This document shows, piece by piece, positions 52,552-55,041 of a stretch of DNA of 55,041 bases (position 1 is its first letter; every line of letters starts with the position of its first letter). Made by a program: the position numbers and the translations under genes. The stretch is from positions 1 through 55,041 of the forward strand of contig CANGPL010000014.1 in NCBI GenBank assembly GCA_947455725.1, given 5' to 3'. The notes beneath the pieces were generated by a model. That model did no database searches. It saw only the letters and a list, made by a program, of their open reading frames with translations, and had not been told where the DNA came from. Origin of the DNA: Hyphomicrobiales bacterium. Its GTDB lineage: Bacteria; Pseudomonadota; Alphaproteobacteria; Rhizobiales; Beijerinckiaceae.

Positions 52552-52941
52552 ATGTCTGGTATCGTATCGCTTCTGAAAAACAACTCCGTCCTTCGTCGCG
52601 CTATCCTGGGGCTTGCGATGGGTGCCTCGCTTATGGCGGCAGCTTCTAACCCTGCCGCGGCGCGTGGCGGGTGGGATCCTGGCGCGGCTGCGGCCGTTGG
52701 CGTCATCGGCGGCCTAGCCCTTGGTGCGGTTATCGCTAATCAAGACCGGGGGTATAGCGCCAGCTATTCTTATGGCCCTCGGTATGGATATGGTGGCGGC
52801 TATGGTTATGAGGGCGGGTGGCATCATCATCACCCGCATTATGGCTGGGCACCACCACCGGATGATTGCTATGTCGTGCGCGAACGCGTTTGGATCCCCG
52901 GTTGGGGCTGGGATGTTCGCCCCCGTACCGTCTGCAATTAA
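52552..52941 (+). CDS. Small secreted Gly/Tyr/His-rich protein
   Basis: A 129-residue exported protein: signal peptide about 1-37 (ALGLAM-like hydrophobic core, ending AAAR), then a hydrophobic glycine-rich helix (AAAAVGVIGGLALGAVIA), a low-complexity Tyr/Gly stretch (YGYGGGYGYEGG), a run of histidines (WHHHHPHYGW) and a short conserved tail with two cysteines (DDCYVVRERVWIPGWGWDVRPRTVC, abbreviated here to DDCYVV...RTVC) that could form a disulfide. Related small proteins are common in Rhizobiales, with unknown function. ATG 52552 follows GAGGAGGG. A strong terminator follows. Confidence 0.78.
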   Translation: MSGIVSLLKNNSVLRRAILGLAMGASLMAAASNPAAARGGWDPGAAAAVGVIGGLALGAVIANQDRGYSASYSYGPRYGYGGGYGYEGGWHHHHPHYGWAPPPDDCYVVRERVWIPGWGWDVRPRTVCN

Positions 52942-52954
52942 AACGGTGAAATAA

Positions 52955-52982
52955 AAAAGGCCCCGCGTGAACGGGGCCTTTT
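52955..52982. terminator. Bidirectional intrinsic terminator
   Basis: GGCCCCG/CGGGGCC stem with a six-base loop, A-rich on the left and T-rich on the right, between the convergent small secreted protein gene and the MHS transporter gene. It can stop transcription from both sides. Confidence 0.9.
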
Positions 52983-53005
52983 CTTTTATTTAACGAGCCT
53001 TGAGC

Positions 53006-54718
53006 TTAGTCGTGCTCATAGATGTCGCGATCTTTCGTTTCTGGGATGAACAGAAGACCGACAACGAAGGTAATCAGCGCAAAGCCGATTGGATACCAGA
53101 GGCCATAATAAATATCGCCCGTCTGCGCCACGAGGGCGAAGGCGGTAGCGGGTAGAAGACCACCAAACCAGCCATTGCCGATATGATAAGGCAGCGACAT
53201 CGAGGTGTAGCGGATGCGGGTTGGGAACAACTCGACAAGGGCAGCTGCAATCGGGCCATAGACCATCGTGACATAAATCACGAGCACGGTCAGAATGGCG
53301 ATGATCGTCAGCGTCTGCGATTTAAAGATATCGAACACGCCCGTAATCTTAACCTTGCCCGCGTCATCCGCTTTCGGATAACCCGCAGCAACCGCTGCGG
53401 CGGTTAGGTTTTTGCCGAAATCAGCGTCAAGCTTGCCATCTTTGAAAACGGCAATTTCCTTATCGTTGACGACGACCTTAGCCTTTTCACCCGCTGCTGC
53501 CGTCAGGTTTGACGTGTAGCGAATAGCGCCTTTCGACAACGCATCACGCGCCAAGTCGCAAGACGAGGTGAATTTCCGTGTGCCGATTGGGTTGAACAAG
53601 TCACCGCAATCCGCCGCATCGGCCACAACCTGAACCTTAACGGTATCAAGCGCATTGGCGAGCGTTGGGTTGGCATTCTTGGTCAAGGCACCAAAAAGCG
53701 GGAAATAGGTCAAGGCAGCGAGCAAGCAACCGGCCAAGATAATCGGCTTGCGGCCGATTTTGTCCGACAGCGCACCGAAGGCGATAAAGCCAACGGTACC
53801 AATCGCCAGCGAATAGGCAATCAGCAGGTTCGCCGTGTAGCCGTCGATCTTCAAGATCGATTGTAAGAAGAACAACGCGTAGAATTGACCCGTGTACCAC
53901 ACAACGCCTTGGCCCATGACCAAACCGAAAAGTGCGAGCAGGGCGATTTTGGCGTTTTTCCACTGACCAAAAGCCTCGGTCAAAGGAGCCTTCGAGTGCT
54001 TGCCTTCTTCCTTCATCTTTTGGAAGGCAGGCGATTCACTGAGCTGCAGACGGATCCAGACGGAAACGCCGAGCAGCACAATCGACACACCAAACGGTAC
54101 GCGCCAGCCCCAAGCCGCGAATTCTGCTTCACCGATGATCGTACGGGTCGCTAAAATCACGATCAGCGAGAGGAACAGGCCGAGCGTCGCCGTTGTCTGA
54201 ATCCACGAGGTGTAGAAACCACGGCGGCCATGCGGTGCATGCTCGGCTACATAGGTTGCAGCCCCACCATATTCACCACCCAGCGCCAAGCCTTGCAACA
54301 GGCGAAGGCCGATGAGGATGATCGGTGCCGCAATGCCGATGCTGGTCGAGCTTGGCAACAGAGCCACCACAAAGGTCGAAAGACCCATGATCAGAATGGT
54401 GACAAGGAAGGTATATTTACGGCCGACAAGATCGCCGATCCGTCCGAACACGAGTGCGCCGAACGGGCGAACAATAAAGCCCGCGGCAAACGCCAAAAGC
54501 GAGAAGATGTTGCGGGTTGCTTCATCAAACATCGGTTTGCCATCGGCACCCGCGACGTTGAAGAATTGCGCGCCAATAATCGCAGCGAGCGAACCATAAA
54601 GATAAAAATCATACCATTCGAAGACGGTACCGAGCGAAGAAGCGAAAATCACTTTCTTCTCGGCATTGGTCATCGGGCGAGGCTCAGCATGAGCATGTAC
54701 ACCGGACACAGTGGCCAT
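53006..54718 (-). CDS. MHS-family MFS transporter with large internal insertion
   Basis: A 570-residue proton-coupled metabolite transporter of the MHS (ProP/KgtP-like) group, inner membrane. Motifs: SSLGTVFEWYDFYLYG in TM1, GRIGDLVGRKYTFL (motif A), RLLQGLALGGEYGGA, and GALSDKIGRKPI in the second half. Between about residues 345 and 465 there is an extra stretch of about 120 residues, rich in Ala/Lys/Asp with two cysteines (371, 387), probably periplasmic. This type is typical of Hyphomicrobiales. The substrate is not readable (organic acids or osmolytes are typical for the family). ATG 54718 has AGGAAA upstream. Confidence 0.9.
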   Translation of the reverse strand: MATVSGVHAHAEPRPMTNAEKKVIFASSLGTVFEWYDFYLYGSLAAIIGAQFFNVAGADGKPMFDEATRNIFSLLAFAAGFIVRPFGALVFGRIGDLVGRKYTFLVTILIMGLSTFVVALLPSSTSIGIAAPIILIGLRLLQGLALGGEYGGAATYVAEHAPHGRRGFYTSWIQTTATLGLFLSLIVILATRTIIGEAEFAAWGWRVPFGVSIVLLGVSVWIRLQLSESPAFQKMKEEGKHSKAPLTEAFGQWKNAKIALLALFGLVMGQGVVWYTGQFYALFFLQSILKIDGYTANLLIAYSLAIGTVGFIAFGALSDKIGRKPIILAGCLLAALTYFPLFGALTKNANPTLANALDTVKVQVVADAADCGDLFNPIGTRKFTSSCDLARDALSKGAIRYTSNLTAAAGEKAKVVVNDKEIAVFKDGKLDADFGKNLTAAAVAAGYPKADDAGKVKITGVFDIFKSQTLTIIAILTVLVIYVTMVYGPIAAALVELFPTRIRYTSMSLPYHIGNGWFGGLLPATAFALVAQTGDIYYGLWYPIGFALITFVVGLLFIPETKDRDIYEHD

Positions 54719-55041
54719 AGGCTTTCCTTTTTGGCTTACAGGCTCGAGAAATTGAGGCGCGTAGCACCTCTCAAAGCCAATGGAACATTGGCTAAGCCCT
54801 CTTGCCTGCGCCGACGATTGCGTCGGCAGTTTCCCCCAGGCGGACCATTAATTGGACCGCTGCGATCGACTTACGCACAAATCCTGATTCGGGATTTCTA
54901 CGACGTCATAGATAATTCATACAGGAAGACGCCGATGAGGTCGATGCAACCGGTTATCGGCATTTGGTCTAAGGTTTGTATCGAAAAAATCTATTTTTAA
55001 GAGCGCTTTATAACGCCTACAACCGTCGCTAACGCGATGGC
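54719..55041. other. Non-coding end of window, promoter side of MHS transporter
   Basis: The last 320 bases contain no credible gene: plus-strand reading frames here are the tail of an antisense frame over the transporter. It should hold the transporter promoter. I see no tRNA, hairpin terminator or repeat. Confidence 0.5.

Noticed and set aside
52775-52835. Short repeats in the Gly/Tyr/His-rich gene as a DNA repeat element
   Set aside because: The repetition follows the low-complexity codons of the protein (Tyr-Gly and His runs) and is not an independent DNA repeat.
54230-55000. 256-residue plus-strand frame over the MHS transporter
   Set aside because: It runs antisense to a well-supported transporter, has basic low-complexity composition and no recognisable motifs or ribosome-binding site.
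1-55041. CRISPR arrays, insertion sequences, phage genes
   Set aside because: No regularly spaced repeats, transposase, integrase or phage structural genes were seen in any frame.

Overview
The window looks like a chromosomal segment of an alphaproteobacterium, most likely of the order Hyphomicrobiales (Rhizobiales). This rests on gene content and arrangement: MlaE with an N-terminal STAS domain, a DUF2336 protein behind a small lytic transglycosylase, a bacterial transglutaminase-like cysteine protease (BTLCP), a MipA/OmpV porin-like protein, a two-cysteine IscU-like protein with folE/hisI/yidD/thrS close by, and an ExoY-type polysaccharide locus. I cannot name a genus. No phage, insertion sequence or CRISPR array was seen. 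Almost all of the window is coding, and many start/stop overlaps (TGATG or ATGA) indicate operons.

Layout. 0-8.9 kb: trhO (+) abuts cfa (-); then a small basic protein and an FlgM-like protein (+); then a long minus-strand run of glutathione peroxidase, dienelactone hydrolase, a methyltransferase-like protein, CoxG, pabB, pabA and pabC (p-aminobenzoate branch of folate synthesis). 8.9-12.8 kb: folP-folB-folK (+), a Phd/VapC-type toxin-antitoxin pair, a ring-cleaving VOC dioxygenase (-) and a DCC-family protein. 12.8-19.6 kb: marR-emrA-emrB efflux operon behind a palindromic operator-like site, a single rhodanese, an orphan molybdenum-hydroxylase large subunit and a convergent XRE-cupin regulator. 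19.6-24.2 kb: minus-strand operon of SDR, EamA transporter, thiD and MFS transporter, preceded by a coiled-coil-like unknown. 24.4-28.5 kb: mlaE-mlaF-mlaD-lipoprotein operon and a BTLCP protease. 28.8-35.3 kb: rhomboid, CBS protein, hisI, folE, IscU-like protein, MipA, yidD, thrS. 35.3-41 kb: unknown secreted protein, nitroreductase plus flavin reductase, CitE-like fragment, lytic transglycosylase plus DUF2336, NAD kinase, Ada-like zinc protein.

41.0-52.2 kb is the accessory highlight, a compact Wzx/Wzy-type exopolysaccharide locus. On the plus strand it has an ExoY-type initiating transferase, a GT2, a kinase-less Wzz, a Wzy/ligase-like polymerase, a GT4, and a single 733-residue protein that joins a Wzx-like flippase to a GH16 glucanase domain with its catalytic triad intact. 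Converging on it is a two-gene minus-strand operon of a polysaccharide-deacetylase-like protein and an adenylation-carrier-thioesterase (A-T-TE) enzyme. By eye the adenylation domain lacks the aspartate that binds amino-acid amines. No outer-membrane exporter (Wza/OPX) or tyrosine kinase is present in the window. The block stops beside tRNA-Thr(UGU). The last 2.7 kb hold a small secreted Gly/Tyr/His-rich protein and an MHS-family MFS transporter with a large extra loop.

The pieces fit together as folate/GTP metabolism genes scattered over three clusters (pabABC, folPBK, folE), envelope maintenance (Mla, MipA, cfa, transglycosylase) and surface-polysaccharide production. The strongest candidate for something undescribed is the flippase-GH16 fusion together with the convergent A-T-TE/deacetylase pair.
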